The notes beneath the pieces are model-generated. The model was given only the letters and a program-made list of their open reading frames with translations, did no database searches and was not told where the DNA came from. A stretch of 64,000 nt of DNA from an uncultured Flavobacteriales bacterium (GTDB lineage: Bacteria > Bacteroidota > Bacteroidia > Flavobacteriales_D > Sanyastnellaceae), in contig CALKGK010000035.1 of NCBI GenBank assembly GCA_938085105.1, positions 51,655 to 115,654 of the forward strand, in the 5' to 3' direction. Shown one piece after another: positions 35,732 through 45,162 of the stretch. The position numbers and the translations under genes were made by a program. Within the stretch, counting starts at the first letter, position 1; each line of letters opens with the position of its first letter.

Positions 35732-38023
35732 ATGAATGTACTCCCTGCTCTTCGTTCCATCTTTGTGGTTTTGGCCATTGGTATTGCGCCTGTTTTGCAT
35801 GCCCAAAAGGTGGGAGTGGTGCTGTCTGGAGGCGGCGCAACGGCTGGCGCGCATATTGGTTTTTTGAGGGCTTTGGAAGAAGCAAACATGCCCATCGATT
35901 ACATTTGTGGTACTTCAATGGGTGCTGTGATTGGAGGATTTTATGCTTCTGGTTATTCAGTTGACGAAATCGACTCCATCCTTTCTTCCAAGGCTTTTAT
36001 CGATATGACGGAAGGGGAGATTGATGACAATTACACCTATTATTTCAAGAAAAATGATCCCGACGCGACGATGGGGACAATTAAGTTCGCGAAAGGGAAA
36101 TTCATCACATCTAGCATTCCCACCAACCTCAATAATCCGGTTCAACTGGATTTTCAACTCATGGAGTACTTTGCAGAGGCTTCGGGTGCGGCCAATTATG
36201 ACTTTGACCAACTCTACATCCCTTTCCGATGCAATGCTTCCGATATCGAAGCCAAAGAAGAGGTGATTTTTCGAGGAGGAAGTTTGGCAACCGCAGTGCG
36301 CGCTAGCATGACGTATCCTTTCTTCGTGGAACCCATTCGGGTGGATGGCAGACTGCTCTTCGATGGAGGTCTGTACAACAATTTTCCTTCAAACATTTGC
36401 TACAACGACTTCCTGCCTGATGTGATTTTAGGCTGTAACGTTTCGGAAAATGCTGATCCTCCTCAAGAAGATGATTTCCTTTCCCAACTCACCAACATGG
36501 TGACCTACAAAACGAACTTCGATCAACTCTGTGATGAAATGATCATTATTGAGCCAGAGGTTTCGGTGGGTACCTTTGATTTCGAAGACTTGAACTTGGC
36601 CATGAGCGCAGGCTATGCCGCAACAAAAGCGCGCATCGGTGAAATTGAGGCTTTGATGGGTCGACGGGTGAGTATGGAAGAACGTTCAGCCCAAAGAAAG
36701 GCGTTCAGACTTCAAAAGAAACCATTGATATTCAATGAGATTACCATTACTGGCTTAGATAAAACCCAAAAGAGTTATGTCAAAAGGATGATCTCCAAGA
36801 AGGAGGATGAGGTGAGTTTAAGTCGACTCAAAACGACCTATTTCAGGGCCTTTGCAGATGATAAGGTGAAAAGTATTTTCCCTACGGCTGTTTACAACGG
36901 GAAAACGCAGAAATACCTTTTGAACTTGGATGTGAAGAAGGAAAAAGACGTCTTTTTGAGCGTTGGTGGTTTGTTTTCTTCCCGACCAATTAACACGGGT
37001 TTCATCGGCTTGAAATACAATCTCTTTGGCCGAACCAGCTCTACACTGGAAGCAAAAAGCTACTTCGGTAAATTCTACGGTTCAGTTTCTTTGAGTGCGA
37101 GAATTGATTTTGCGGGGAGATTGCCCTTCTCCATTGAGCCGAACATGGTCTTCAATCGATGGGATTATTTCACAAGCTTTGCCACTTTCTTTGAAGACGT
37201 AAGGCCCTCATTTATTGTGATTGATGAGCGTTTCGGTGGTTTGAAATTTCGCTTTCCGGTGCGAAGTCAAGGAAAATTGGAGTTGAGTACTGATTTTGCG
37301 GTGATTAATGATGATTACTACCAAACCCCAGAGTTTTTGGCCAGTGACACCGCTGATAGAACACGCACTATTGCGGGTATCGCCGACCTCACATACGAAC
37401 GCAATACCCTCAATCGAAAACAGTTTGCCAAAAAAGGAACCTTTTTGTCCATCCAAGGAAAGTACCTGAGAGGGGAAGAGCGCACCATTCCAGGTTCCAC
37501 TTTTAGTTCTTCCGACACGCTCAGTGCTCAACGCGAGTGGTTTGTAGGAAAAATTAAGTATGTCAATTACTTCGAAAAAATTGGCCATTTAAGAATAGGA
37601 ATGATGCTCGAAGGTGTGGCCTCAGTTCAACCTTTTATGAGAAATCATGTTTCCACATTGATTGCGGCACCAACTTTTCAGCCCATTCCAGAAAGTCAAA
37701 CCTTCTTCATTAAGAATTACCGAGCGCACAACTATGCCGCGGGTGGTTTGATGTTGGTGGGTGATATTGGTAAAAACATTGATTTGCGTGCTGAAGGTTA
37801 CGCTTTCAGACCCATTGGTATCCTTCAACAGCGAGATGATGGACTGACAAGCTACAATTGGGATCAAGCTTATTACTTCATTGCTTCAAGCTCTTTGATC
37901 TACCATTCGCCCATCGGTCCGCTCAGTTTTTCAGTAAATTACTACGATCAAAAAGAAAAACAATGGAGCCTAGTATTGAACTTTGGCTACCTGTTGTTTA
38001 ATCGTTCGGTTAGAAATATCTAA
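35732..38023 (+). CDS. Patatin phospholipase with POTRA and BamA-like barrel
   Basis: 763 residues from ATG 35732, which starts the signal peptide (LPALRSIFVVLAIGIAPVLHAQ). An ATG at 35696 is also in frame. The patatin domain at about 25-310 has the nucleophile motif GTSMGAVIGG and the catalytic DGGLYNN. The oxyanion loop reads SGGGATAGAHIG, lacking the usual basic residue. Residues about 335-410 are POTRA-like (FNEITITGLDKTQKSYV), and from about 415 to the end there is a 16-strand BamA/D15-type barrel (ending LVLNFGYLLFNRSVRNI). This layout matches PlpD-type (type Vd) proteins in which a barrel presents the lipase. Confidence 0.88.
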   Translation: MNVLPALRSIFVVLAIGIAPVLHAQKVGVVLSGGGATAGAHIGFLRALEEANMPIDYICGTSMGAVIGGFYASGYSVDEIDSILSSKAFIDMTEGEIDDNYTYYFKKNDPDATMGTIKFAKGKFITSSIPTNLNNPVQLDFQLMEYFAEASGAANYDFDQLYIPFRCNASDIEAKEEVIFRGGSLATAVRASMTYPFFVEPIRVDGRLLFDGGLYNNFPSNICYNDFLPDVILGCNVSENADPPQEDDFLSQLTNMVTYKTNFDQLCDEMIIIEPEVSVGTFDFEDLNLAMSAGYAATKARIGEIEALMGRRVSMEERSAQRKAFRLQKKPLIFNEITITGLDKTQKSYVKRMISKKEDEVSLSRLKTTYFRAFADDKVKSIFPTAVYNGKTQKYLLNLDVKKEKDVFLSVGGLFSSRPINTGFIGLKYNLFGRTSSTLEAKSYFGKFYGSVSLSARIDFAGRLPFSIEPNMVFNRWDYFTSFATFFEDVRPSFIVIDERFGGLKFRFPVRSQGKLELSTDFAVINDDYYQTPEFLASDTADRTRTIAGIADLTYERNTLNRKQFAKKGTFLSIQGKYLRGEERTIPGSTFSSSDTLSAQREWFVGKIKYVNYFEKIGHLRIGMMLEGVASVQPFMRNHVSTLIAAPTFQPIPESQTFFIKNYRAHNYAAGGLMLVGDIGKNIDLRAEGYAFRPIGILQQRDDGLTSYNWDQAYYFIASSSLIYHSPIGPLSFSVNYYDQKEKQWSLVLNFGYLLFNRSVRNI

Positions 38024-38039
38024 GCATCTCTTAAATTCC

Positions 38040-38047
38040 TAACTTTG
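38040..38047 (+). promoter_or_regulatory. Candidate -7 element of glycan cassette
   Basis: TAACTTTG matches TAnnTTTG exactly and lies 23 nt before the ATG at 38071, between the patatin gene and the glycan cassette. No clear TTG lies at -33. Confidence 0.4.
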
Positions 38048-38070
38048 CAAACTTGAATTAGACTATTATT

Positions 38071-39135
38071 ATGGGAAAAGTACGTTTTGCTGTTATTGGA
38101 AGTGGACACATTGGAAAGCGCCACGCAGAAATGATCACCAGGCATGAAGATGCAGAGTTAGTTGCAATGTGTGACCGTCGATCAAAAGAAGAATGTGACG
38201 CTAACTTCGATGTTCCGTTTTACACCGATCCCAACGAAATGCTCGAAAACCACCCCGATATCGAAGTGGTGAGTGTTTGTACCCCAAATGGTCTCCACGC
38301 TCAGCACGCCCTTGCTGCTTTAGATCACAAAAAACACATCGTGGTTGAAAAACCAATGGGACTCAACAAAGCCGATTGCGAAAAAGTGATCTATAGTGCT
38401 TTGAACGTTTCACGCCAGGTATTCTGTGTTATGCAAAACCGATACAGTCCACCATCTGTTTGGATTAAAGACATGGTGGAATCTGGTAAATTGGGCGAGA
38501 TTTATATGGTTCAAATCAATTGTTACTGGAACAGAGACGACCGCTACTACAAGAAATTGCACTGGAAAGGATCCATGGAATTGGACGGAGGAACCCTCTT
38601 TACACAATTTTCTCACTTTTTGGACATCATGTATTGGCTGTTCGGGGATATCGACAACATTCAAGCGAAATTCAAAGATTTCAAACATCAGGACAACACT
38701 GAATTTGAAGATAGTGGCTTCGTGAACTTCGATTTTGTGAACGGAGGAATGGGTGCCATCAATTTTTCAACTGCTGTGAACCAGCAGAACTTTGAGTCGA
38801 GTATGACCATCGTTGCTGAAAAAGGGACAGTGAAAATTGGCGGACAATACATGAACGAAGTGGAATATTGCCACGTCGAAGACTATGAGATGCCAGAGCT
38901 TCCACCAAGTAACCCTGCGAATGACTACGGTGCTTACAAGGGCTCTGCGGCAAATCATGGCTACGTGATTGAAAATGTTATTGATACCCTCAGTGGTAAA
39001 AGTAACATCACAACCAACGCACTCGAAGGCTTGAAAGTGGTAGACATCATTGAACGTATCTATGAGGCAGCGCCGAGGATCGTTAAAAATAAACAGGAGT
39101 CATCCGAAAGTGAAGCCAAGGTTTTCCAAAAGTGA
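38071..39135 (+). CDS. Gfo/Idh/MocA sugar dehydrogenase (WlbA-like)
   Basis: 354 residues. Rossmann N-domain with FAVIGSGHIGKRHAEMI, SVCTPNGLHAQHALAAL and the catalytic-Lys motif VEKPMGLNKADCEK near residue 93. The C-domain has MQNRYSPPSVWIKDMV and LHWKGSMELDGGTLFTQF. This looks like UDP-N-acetylglucosamine/uronate 3-dehydrogenases (WlbA/WbpB) used to make 2,3-diamino sugars for surface polysaccharides. It begins a four-gene cassette whose genes overlap by 4 bp each. The other sugar enzymes (aminotransferase, acetyltransferase) are not in the window, so the exact product is open. Confidence 0.85.
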   Translation: MGKVRFAVIGSGHIGKRHAEMITRHEDAELVAMCDRRSKEECDANFDVPFYTDPNEMLENHPDIEVVSVCTPNGLHAQHALAALDHKKHIVVEKPMGLNKADCEKVIYSALNVSRQVFCVMQNRYSPPSVWIKDMVESGKLGEIYMVQINCYWNRDDRYYKKLHWKGSMELDGGTLFTQFSHFLDIMYWLFGDIDNIQAKFKDFKHQDNTEFEDSGFVNFDFVNGGMGAINFSTAVNQQNFESSMTIVAEKGTVKIGGQYMNEVEYCHVEDYEMPELPPSNPANDYGAYKGSAANHGYVIENVIDTLSGKSNITTNALEGLKVVDIIERIYEAAPRIVKNKQESSESEAKVFQK

Positions 39136-40400
39136 GACGACCCGATTCTAGTAAAGGGTTTCTGAATCAGCTTTTGACATTAATGTCAGGAGCAGTTATT
39201 GCCCAAGCCATTGGTTTGGCGCTTTCTTTTGTCTTAACCCGATACTACACTCCTGAGGATTTCGGAACACTGGAGCAATTTGCAATGGTGTTAGGGATTT
39301 TGGGAGTATTGGTAACGGGGAAGTACGAGTTTGCAATACTCCTCCCAAAGAAAAAACTTGAAGCCGATGCACTGGCAAGATTGGCTATTCGTATCGCACT
39401 CATCAGCTGCGGAGCGATAGGTATTCTCTTTATCATTTTTCGATCATCAATTGCCAGCTACTACAACAATGATGATTGGGAATACGTTTCTTGGTTCGTT
39501 GGAATCACACTGCTAGGTTTTGGTTTGACGAATGTTCTAAACTATCGCTTAAATAGGCTCGAGAATTATAAAACAATGAGCTTCGCCAAGGCACTTTTTA
39601 GTTTTGTCTCTGAGCCTTCAAAACTAATCTTTGCGTCATTTGGAGTGGGAAGCTTAGGCTTAGTAGCAAGTGTAGTTGCAGGACATGTGGTTACGACATT
39701 GTTTTTGCTGAAACGCAATTCGGGGATTCTTCAAATAAGAAAACAATTGGCCCTTCAAAATGAAATGGCCAAGGAGTTCCGAGCATATCCTACTTACAAT
39801 CTTTCTGGCAGCCTATTGAATCGTTTGGCTCAATGGTCCCACATCGCCTTATTCAGCTATTTTTTTGGTCTTGCAGCAATTGGTTATTTGGGCTTATGTA
39901 GACGAGTGGCTATGCTACCTCTAACGCTTTTTAGCACGAGTTTTTCGCAAGTTTATTTTAAGAGGATTACCTCCATTGATGGAGCTCAAGAACTAAAAGA
40001 GAATTACTTGGCCAATTTGAAACGTTTGCTACTCATTAGTTCAGGGATGATCGTGGCGGTTTGGATCTTGCCCGATAATACGATGACCGTGCTCTTTGGT
40101 GAAGATTGGTCTGAGGTACTGAATTATTTGCGGGTGCTGATCTTTTGGTTCGTAGCGAATTTCTCTGTGAGCGCAGTTTCTTTTGTTAACCATCGCTTAA
40201 GGGCTCAAAAAATGATGTTCTTTCTGGACCTTTTGCATCTTGTTCTGGTCATTATTGCCATTTTCATTGCGTGGAAACTGGGGCTTCAAGAACTCGATTC
40301 CATCAAGGCGCTAGTAATTGCAAAAGTGATTTACTATTTGGTTCACATTCTTGCTACCTTGCGAGCTTTGAATAAAAATTTGAGGACAAATTCGGTATGA
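39132..40400 (+). CDS. Oligosaccharide flippase (Wzx-like)
   Basis: 422 residues from GTG 39132, overlapping the previous stop by 4 bp (GTGA). About 10-12 membrane helices. The N-terminus LLTLMSGAVIAQAIGLALSF followed by LTRYYTPEDFGTLEQF is typical of the polysaccharide-specific MATE/MOP transporters that flip lipid-linked glycan units. An ending of LRALNKNLRTNSV fits the usual short cytoplasmic tail. Its place between a sugar dehydrogenase and a glycosyltransferase supports export of a surface glycan. Confidence 0.88.
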   Translation: MRRPDSSKGFLNQLLTLMSGAVIAQAIGLALSFVLTRYYTPEDFGTLEQFAMVLGILGVLVTGKYEFAILLPKKKLEADALARLAIRIALISCGAIGILFIIFRSSIASYYNNDDWEYVSWFVGITLLGFGLTNVLNYRLNRLENYKTMSFAKALFSFVSEPSKLIFASFGVGSLGLVASVVAGHVVTTLFLLKRNSGILQIRKQLALQNEMAKEFRAYPTYNLSGSLLNRLAQWSHIALFSYFFGLAAIGYLGLCRRVAMLPLTLFSTSFSQVYFKRITSIDGAQELKENYLANLKRLLLISSGMIVAVWILPDNTMTVLFGEDWSEVLNYLRVLIFWFVANFSVSAVSFVNHRLRAQKMMFFLDLLHLVLVIIAIFIAWKLGLQELDSIKALVIAKVIYYLVHILATLRALNKNLRTNSV

Positions 40401-41530
40401 GAAAGAGACTGGTGAATATCGTACTAAATGATTTTACAAACGATAGCCGTGTGTTGAAACATGCGGTAGCACAAGGGAAAATGGGCTTTGAAACAACCGT
40501 AGCCGCCCTCAAGCTAGGAGATCTGCCAGCTACAGAAGAACGAGAGTATTTTAAGGTCGAAAGGCACGAGTTGGGCTTCAAAAAAATGCCAAAATCAAAA
40601 CTCGTTAGTCTCTTCATCTATCTCAAACTTATTTACACCATCATCAAGAAATATCGTGCTTACGATGTGTGGCATTGCAACGATTTAGAACCGTTGTTAA
40701 TGGCTTGGCTGGCTAAAAAAGTAAACCGCAAGCTCGTTGTGGTTTATGACGCTCATGAATATCAAAGAGAACGAAATGGACGGAAAGGACTCATTAAGTT
40801 TTTTACGAGAATGATCGAACCAGTGGTGATCAAAGCTGCTGATGAAGTGATTACAGTGAGTGAAGGAATCGTGAATGAATATAAACGCTTGTACAAGCTT
40901 CCAGAAGTTCATCTCATTTTCAACGCCCCCAACCAAAAGGAAATGGTGGGTAGACAGAACCTTTTCAGGGAAAAATTCGCGATTCCCGAGGACCATACCA
41001 TATTTCTTTATCAAGGAGCTTTCACTATCGGTAGAGGAGTTGATATTCTTATTGATTGTTTCGCTCAAATGGAAACTGAAAAAGTAAGTTTGGTTTTCCT
41101 TGGTAGCGGAATGTTTCAAGAGAAAGTAGACAAGGCAGCAAAGAAATACGGCAACATTTATAGCCACCCTAGCGTTCCGTATAACGAAATAATCAACTAC
41201 TCTTCTTCGGCGGATTATGGCTTGAATTCAGTTGAAAATGTATGCTTGAGTTACTATTACTGTATGCCAAATAAATTGTTCGAATACGTACAAGCTAGAA
41301 TCCCGATCATCACAACACCACTCAAAGATTGTACTGATTTTGTCCGAGATCATCAACTAGGATTGGTTATACCCAGTTTTGAAGTTGATGATTTCAAAGC
41401 TACTTTTATCAAAGCGAGTAAAACAGACCCTCTTACTTTTAGAGACGCCCTCAATACGACCGCTGATCAATTCAATTGGGAAAATGAAGAGAAAAAACTT
41501 CAACGAATCTATCAGAAATACCTCTCTTGA
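40397..41530 (+). CDS. Glycosyltransferase, GT-B (GT4-like)
   Basis: 377 residues, ATG overlapping the flippase stop by 4 bp. The N-half has NDFTNDSRVLKHAVAQGKMG and VWHCNDLEPLL, VVYDAHEYQRERNG near residue 115. The C-half has FLYQGAFTIGRGVDILI near 206 and a donor-site region PNKLFEYVQARIPIITTP near 293, matching retaining GT-B enzymes of family 4. No signal peptide or membrane anchor, so it acts in the cytosol or peripherally on the membrane. It probably builds the glycan moved by the neighbouring flippase. Confidence 0.87.
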   Translation: MRKRLVNIVLNDFTNDSRVLKHAVAQGKMGFETTVAALKLGDLPATEEREYFKVERHELGFKKMPKSKLVSLFIYLKLIYTIIKKYRAYDVWHCNDLEPLLMAWLAKKVNRKLVVVYDAHEYQRERNGRKGLIKFFTRMIEPVVIKAADEVITVSEGIVNEYKRLYKLPEVHLIFNAPNQKEMVGRQNLFREKFAIPEDHTIFLYQGAFTIGRGVDILIDCFAQMETEKVSLVFLGSGMFQEKVDKAAKKYGNIYSHPSVPYNEIINYSSSADYGLNSVENVCLSYYYCMPNKLFEYVQARIPIITTPLKDCTDFVRDHQLGLVIPSFEVDDFKATFIKASKTDPLTFRDALNTTADQFNWENEEKKLQRIYQKYLS

Positions 41531-42507
41531 GTAAAGCGCTGAAATACGTGTGGAGCCGAATAAGTGCTCAAGACTTTAGCCACTGGAAAAAGGAAAATGA
41601 GCTTCAGGTCGAACTGAATGCCTTTTTGCAGGAAAGTTGGACTGCAGTTTATGGAGATCAAGCCTTGTTTTATCATGCAAAGGCTGATCAAGAGACCATT
41701 GCTTTTGCTTGCCTTTACGATGGCAAACTCAAATGGGCCTCCGCACTCATAACTCCTCCTTTTGCCCCAAATAATGGATTTCAAGTGCTTCCATTGAGTA
41801 ATCCCAATGCCCAAGTTGATCGTAAAAAATTGATGGAGTCTTTTGTGGCATTGATTGATGAAGAAAAGATGATGATCAAACACTTCGCTTTCCCCGTGGA
41901 TTGTGTTGATCTGCAAGCGTTCTATTGGAAGAAATACAAACTCACAACGCGTTATACCTATCAAATCGATTTGAGCGCTTCAGAAGATGACTTGTTTCAG
42001 AAGATGGATTCGAAATTGCGTAACGTGATCCGAAAGGCGGAAAAGGATGAACTGGTGTTTTCAAAGGACACAAGCCTTGGAGAAGAAGGCATGGCTCTGA
42101 TTCTGGAGGCCAATCACGAGCTTGCACCAAATCAGCGGAAAGACCTAATTTCTCGGTTGGAGTCCATCGATGCGAATGAGCACTTGTTCGTTTATAAAGC
42201 CCATCAAAATGGAGCATTAAAGGCAGTGAATGTTGTATGTCAAAGTCTGGACACCCATTATTACTTGTTCAGTGGTTTTGAGCGAGTTCAGTCGCACAAT
42301 GGTGCAGGGCCTGCATTGATTTGGTTTGCTATCAAATCAGCAAAGACCGAGGGCATGCGTTTATTCGATTTCGAAGGTTCTATGCTTCCCGATGTGGAGC
42401 GTTATTTCAGGAAGTTTGGAGGAGAATTGATTCCGTACTATTCCGTCAGTAAGGCTCCGTTGCTTATTGAAAGCATTCTAAAGTTGAAAAAAAGGAATGA
42501 TTTTTAG
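41527..42507 (+). CDS. FemAB/GNAT-like acyltransferase
   Basis: 326 residues from TTG 41527, overlapping the glycosyltransferase stop by 4 bp. The second half (MDSKLRNVIRKAEKDEL near 160, EANHELAPNQRKDLISRL, ALKAVNVVCQSLDTHYYLFSGF, GAGPALIWFAIKSAK, LFDFEGSMLPDVERYFRKFG) follows the FemAB/BioF2-like GNAT fold, which transfers acyl or aminoacyl groups. In glycan loci such genes may decorate sugars or add amino acids. It ends the cassette, only 21 bp from the convergent phosphatase gene. Confidence 0.78.
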   Translation: MSKALKYVWSRISAQDFSHWKKENELQVELNAFLQESWTAVYGDQALFYHAKADQETIAFACLYDGKLKWASALITPPFAPNNGFQVLPLSNPNAQVDRKKLMESFVALIDEEKMMIKHFAFPVDCVDLQAFYWKKYKLTTRYTYQIDLSASEDDLFQKMDSKLRNVIRKAEKDELVFSKDTSLGEEGMALILEANHELAPNQRKDLISRLESIDANEHLFVYKAHQNGALKAVNVVCQSLDTHYYLFSGFERVQSHNGAGPALIWFAIKSAKTEGMRLFDFEGSMLPDVERYFRKFGGELIPYYSVSKAPLLIESILKLKKRNDF

Positions 42508-42528
42508 TCATTCCACGTTAGAAGTTTC

Positions 42529-44265
42529 CTAGAAACGCATTCCCATCACTAAGATATCATCTACCTGTTCATTGGTGCTTTTCCAGTCCTGAAGGGCACT
42601 CTTCAATTTCATTTCTTGTTCGTACATATTCAAGCCTTGAACTGCTTCCAACTCTTGAATCCATCGTTTTCGTGTAAACTTTTTGTTCATCGGACCTCCA
42701 AACTGATCGGCAAAACCATCTGAGAGTAGATAAAAAGTGTCTCCTTCGCTTAATTCAAGAGTATGGGCGGAGTAGGATTTGTTTTCGATTTTAAAAGTGC
42801 CACCAATCGAATAGCGATCGCCTCTGAGCATTTGAAGATTACCATTCTGGAAGCAGAAGAGATTCTGAAATGCACCGGAAAATTGCAATGTGTTCTTCTC
42901 AAAGTCAACACAACACAAGGAGATGTCCATGCCCGTGCTTACGAGCGTATCCGTATCGTGTTGCTTCAATTCCTTGACGATGTAATTATCCATTTCATTT
43001 AATATTTCTCCAGTGTGTTCCGTGCAATCCTCGATGATGATTCGATTCAGGATTTTAGAACCAATCATGGACATAAAGGCACCTGGCACACCGTGTCCCG
43101 TGCAATCCACACAGGCAATCCAAGCTTTGGTATCGGTTTTATGGAACCAGTAGAAATCCCCGCTCACGATGTCTTTCGGACGCAGATAAACAAAAGCGTC
43201 GTCGAAGGTGTCTGCAATTTCTTGAATTTTAGGAAGCATCAATTGTTGGATTCGCTTTGCAGCGATGATGCTTTCAGTCATTTGAATGTAGTTATCCCTC
43301 AACACCCCGTTGATTCTTTCGCGGTCTTTGGCTTGGTTTTGCAGTTTAATGTTGAGTGAGGTCAATGCCTTTGTGCGATGCTCTACGGTTGTTTCCAAAC
43401 GCTGCATAACTTTAGTAAGACGTTGCTCTGATTCCCTGATTTTCGTCAAGTCCACCATGCTCACGTTGAAACGTTCGTTATCCGTAGGGTCGAAAGACAT
43501 GGTCATCCTCAAATATAGATGGCCACCTTCTAGGTTTTTTGCTTTGAGGGTTCCTTCTACTTCTTTGTTTTCACCCAAACCTGCAAGACATTGTCCAATC
43601 CATTGAAACGCATCTTTTCCAAAGAGAGAAAAGAACTTTTCTTTGAGCTCATCAATGTTTTCTGCTTTGAACAGTTTTACTGCTTGCTTATTGGCATCGT
43701 TCATTCGGAGGTTTTTCAGAATACCTCTGAAGTCTTCAATTTTGAACTGGTCTAGTGGCTTGTGTTTGATGGCCTTCTTGAAAAGCTGCACCATATTGGG
43801 AGAATGAAATGCCCCAAGGGCTACCCCTGCATTCTGAAAAATTTGGTGATAACGATGAATGCTTTGTTCGAGGTTGTTCGAAATGCTTCTTTTTTCAATC
43901 GCTTTCTGAATTGCAACATTGAGGCGGAGGAGCGAGTTTTTGATGATGTAATCGTCTACTCCTTCTTTGATGCATTCAATGGCAACCTCTTCAGGTAGTT
44001 CGCCAGTAACGATGATGAAAGGAATTTCCAAGTTTAATCCTTTAACGGTTAAAAATGCTTCCATTCCATTAAAACTAGGCAAATTGTAATCACTCAAAAT
44101 AAGGTCGGGCTGCGACTTTAACAGGAAAGATTCAAATTCTTGCTTCGTGCTTGCGTGATGAATTTCCCAATCGGGGTGAACTCGTTGGAGCTGGTTTTTC
44201 ACCAAGGCTGCATCAAGATCGTAGTCTTCTAAAAGAAGCACTTTGAAGGGTGTTTTATTTTTCAT
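42529..44265 (-). CDS. Receiver-PAS-SpoIIE phosphatase
   Basis: 578 residues from ATG. Receiver at about 8-125 with LLLEDYDLDAA and phospho-Asp in ILSDYNLPSFNGMEAF. A PAS-like region at about 140-290, a coiled-coil linker at about 290-340, and a SpoIIE/PP2C phosphatase at about 345-578 (SGDFYWFHK, DCTGHGVPGAFMSMIG, MDISLCCVDF, LLSDGFADQFGG). Phosphorylation of the receiver would control a Ser/Thr phosphatase, a mode known from RsbU/RssB-like regulators. The cognate anti-sigma or anti-anti-sigma target is not in the window. It shares the output domain with the adhesin-operon sensor at 12.6 kb. Confidence 0.9.
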   Translation of the reverse strand: MKNKTPFKVLLLEDYDLDAALVKNQLQRVHPDWEIHHASTKQEFESFLLKSQPDLILSDYNLPSFNGMEAFLTVKGLNLEIPFIIVTGELPEEVAIECIKEGVDDYIIKNSLLRLNVAIQKAIEKRSISNNLEQSIHRYHQIFQNAGVALGAFHSPNMVQLFKKAIKHKPLDQFKIEDFRGILKNLRMNDANKQAVKLFKAENIDELKEKFFSLFGKDAFQWIGQCLAGLGENKEVEGTLKAKNLEGGHLYLRMTMSFDPTDNERFNVSMVDLTKIRESEQRLTKVMQRLETTVEHRTKALTSLNIKLQNQAKDRERINGVLRDNYIQMTESIIAAKRIQQLMLPKIQEIADTFDDAFVYLRPKDIVSGDFYWFHKTDTKAWIACVDCTGHGVPGAFMSMIGSKILNRIIIEDCTEHTGEILNEMDNYIVKELKQHDTDTLVSTGMDISLCCVDFEKNTLQFSGAFQNLFCFQNGNLQMLRGDRYSIGGTFKIENKSYSAHTLELSEGDTFYLLSDGFADQFGGPMNKKFTRKRWIQELEAVQGLNMYEQEMKLKSALQDWKSTNEQVDDILVMGMRF

Positions 44266-44336
44266 TATAGGGTAAAGTTAGGTGGGGTACCAAACAAGAC
44301 GAAATTACCGCTGTTTGATGAGCAAAATGTCAAACA

Positions 44337-44375
44337 AACACCCCAATCATTTGTAGGAAAAATAACCGGGGTGTT
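44337..44375 (-). terminator. Weak terminator/hairpin between signalling genes
   Basis: A perfect 8-bp stem (AACACCCC / GGGGTGTT) with a 23-nt loop, followed on the minus strand by TTTGTTTG. It would partly separate the NarL-type regulator from the phosphatase gene. Confidence 0.45.
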
Positions 44376-44401
44376 GAAGGGATGATTTACAATGTGGCTA
44401 T

Positions 44402-45043
44402 TTAAGCTGTTGGAAGTAGGTTATGCAATAGAATGTATTTGATGATTTCAGAATTATTATCCATGGTCATCTTCGTTAAAATTCGAGAGCGATAGGTAGA
44501 GATGGTTTTAGCACTCAAAGAAAGTTGGTTGGCGATATGATTATTGGCTTTTCCTTCACCAATGGCTAAAAATACCTCAAACTCGCGATCAGAAAGTTGT
44601 TTGTGTGGCAACTCTTGGTTCTTGTTGTTCATTTCACGATACAAAAGCTTCGTAATCTGAGGAGACAAATATTCACCACCATCTTGAATTGTGCGAATGG
44701 CTTCAATTAATACTTCAGGGGCAGAGTCTTTGTGAAGGTAACCCGAGGCGCCTGCTTTGAGCATACGAATAGCGAATTGATCTTCAGGGTACATGCTTAA
44801 TACCAATACTTTGATGTCTGGATAGAATATTTTGATTTGCTTCAAAACTTCCAAGCCACTTCTTCCTGGGAGTGACACATCCAAAACAATGACGTCAGGT
44901 TGTGTTTTTCTTAGTCTTTGTAAAAGCTCTTCACCACTTGCAATGTCATCTGCAATGACTTCAATGTCGTTAAAGCTTCCAATTATTTTACTGAGTCCGT
45001 CGCGAACGATTTTGTGATCATCACAGAGTACAACTTGTATCAT
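44402..45043 (-). CDS. NarL/FixJ-type response regulator (copy 1)
   Basis: 213 residues. Receiver with CDDHKIVRDGL and phospho-Asp in VIVLDVSLPGRSGLEVLKQI, then a LuxR-type helix-turn-helix (LSDREFEVFLAIGEGK, IANQLSLSAKTISTYRSRIL). It is closely similar along its whole length to the next gene upstream, so the two arose by tandem duplication. Probable input is the HisKA_3 kinase encoded two genes upstream. DNA targets unknown. Confidence 0.92.
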   Translation of the reverse strand: MIQVVLCDDHKIVRDGLSKIIGSFNDIEVIADDIASGEELLQRLRKTQPDVIVLDVSLPGRSGLEVLKQIKIFYPDIKVLVLSMYPEDQFAIRMLKAGASGYLHKDSAPEVLIEAIRTIQDGGEYLSPQITKLLYREMNNKNQELPHKQLSDREFEVFLAIGEGKANNHIANQLSLSAKTISTYRSRILTKMTMDNNSEIIKYILLHNLLPTA

Positions 45044-45072
45044 GGTATAGCGTTTTAATTGTTTTCGTTATC

Positions 45073-45080
45073 CAAATGTA
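45073..45080 (-). promoter_or_regulatory. Candidate -7 element of response regulator copy 1
   Basis: The minus strand reads TACATTTG, a full TAnnTTTG match, 29 nt before the ATG at 45043. Copy 1 may therefore be transcribed on its own as well as from the kinase operon. Confidence 0.35.
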
Positions 45081-45162
45081 AGTGAGGCTCTCTGACGGAT
45101 ATATAGGATCGATGCTGAGGAGATCGTAGGACTTTTCCCACAATTGAATTGTTTCGGCGCAA

